Positions 12,881 through 13,083 of a DNA stretch of 13,083 nt are shown one piece after another; the first letter of the stretch is position 1; each line of letters opens with the position of its first letter. Source of the DNA: Methanothrix sp. Lineage in GTDB: Archaea > Halobacteriota > Methanosarcinia > Methanotrichales > Methanotrichaceae. The notes under the pieces are model-generated. The model was not told the origin of the DNA, did no database searches, and saw only the letters and a program-made list of their open reading frames with translations. The stretch is taken from NCBI GenBank assembly GCA_028688175.1, contig JAQTYS010000055.1:1-13083 (forward strand). Reading direction: 5' to 3'. A program made the translations under genes and the position numbers.

Positions 12881-13083
12881 CTACTGCTGATTGGTTACTA
12901 TCTTGACGTAGTTAGCTGCGTCAGAGGGTCCATAAGCCATTGCCTTCCTATTACCTGCTTTGATCATGTCGATGTTGACTTTAGTGCAGGGACTGCAATT
13001 CCCAGAATCCTGATTCTTCTTTATCTCCAGATTGTTGGTAGCAGTAGCAAGTGGTTTCTTATGCCAGCTATCTCCAATAGCCA
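12881..13083 (-). CDS. Hypothetical protein, C-terminal part (cut by right edge)
   Basis: Open from the right edge for 66 codons to a TAG at 12881-12883; the N-terminus is outside. The end reads AIGDSWHKKPLATATNNLEI, then NCSPCTKVNIDMIKAGNRKA and MAYGPSDAANYVKIVTNQQ. The CxxC (CSPC) could bind metal or form a disulfide. The Thr/Asn-rich composition resembles the exported proteins at the left of the window, but no signal peptide can be seen. No family is recognised. The other two frames on this strand have early stops, which supports this one. Confidence 0.65.
   Translation of the reverse strand, partial: AIGDSWHKKPLATATNNLEIKKNQDSGNCSPCTKVNIDMIKAGNRKAMAYGPSDAANYVKIVTNQQ

Overview
The window reads as euryarchaeal DNA, most likely from a methanogen of the Methanosarcinales/Methanothrix type. 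The support is archaeal-style TATA boxes (one spaced for a leaderless transcript), a tRNA-Gly without encoded CCA, a DUF3795 protein, a putative Fe-S (Fes-type) domain joined to a winged helix, and several small secreted proteins. The lineage is an inference; no marker gene in the window proves it.

Layout. (1) 1-2512 is mostly minus strand and holds exported or hypothetical proteins: a signal-peptide protein cut by the left edge, a coding remnant without a good start (311-589, +), a secreted TPR protein, a secreted protein with a His/Cys pair resembling clan CD peptidases, and a small Lys/Asp/Gly-rich protein just upstream of it. (2) 2605-4982 is one minus-strand block read as ArsR repressor, then a composite HTH/Fe-S regulator, then DsrE, DsrF and DsrH. 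The last three overlap by ATGA and keep the dsrEFH/tusDCB order. A TATA box with an overlapping imperfect palindrome sits before arsR. This looks like a self-regulated, redox- or thiophile-sensing sulfur-relay operon. (3) 5166-10717 is an accessory run of small, mainly plus-strand, single-domain genes: SnoaL-like, GNAT, DUF3795, VOC, a minus-strand DUF2892 protein, a second GNAT, a DUF4062 protein, YdeI/OmdA-like, and a methyltransferase. Three copies of the sequence encoding the DUF3795 C-terminus (PQCLYC) occur: one intact in the gene and two as relics, each directly before the next plus-strand gene. (4) 10934-13083 has tRNA-Gly(CCC), then a 98-codon gene split by a 1406-bp insertion sequence with 13-bp perfect inverted repeats and a 7-bp target duplication (AACCGTT), then a terminator hairpin and the 3' end of another minus-strand gene at the right edge.

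The strongest items are the regulator-plus-DsrEFH operon, the insertion whose removal restores an exact reading frame, and the repeated DUF3795-tail junctions, which suggest past cassette-like gene gain or loss. I see no CRISPR array, no rRNA, and no complete multi-gene defence system. The DUF4062 protein is the only defence candidate.
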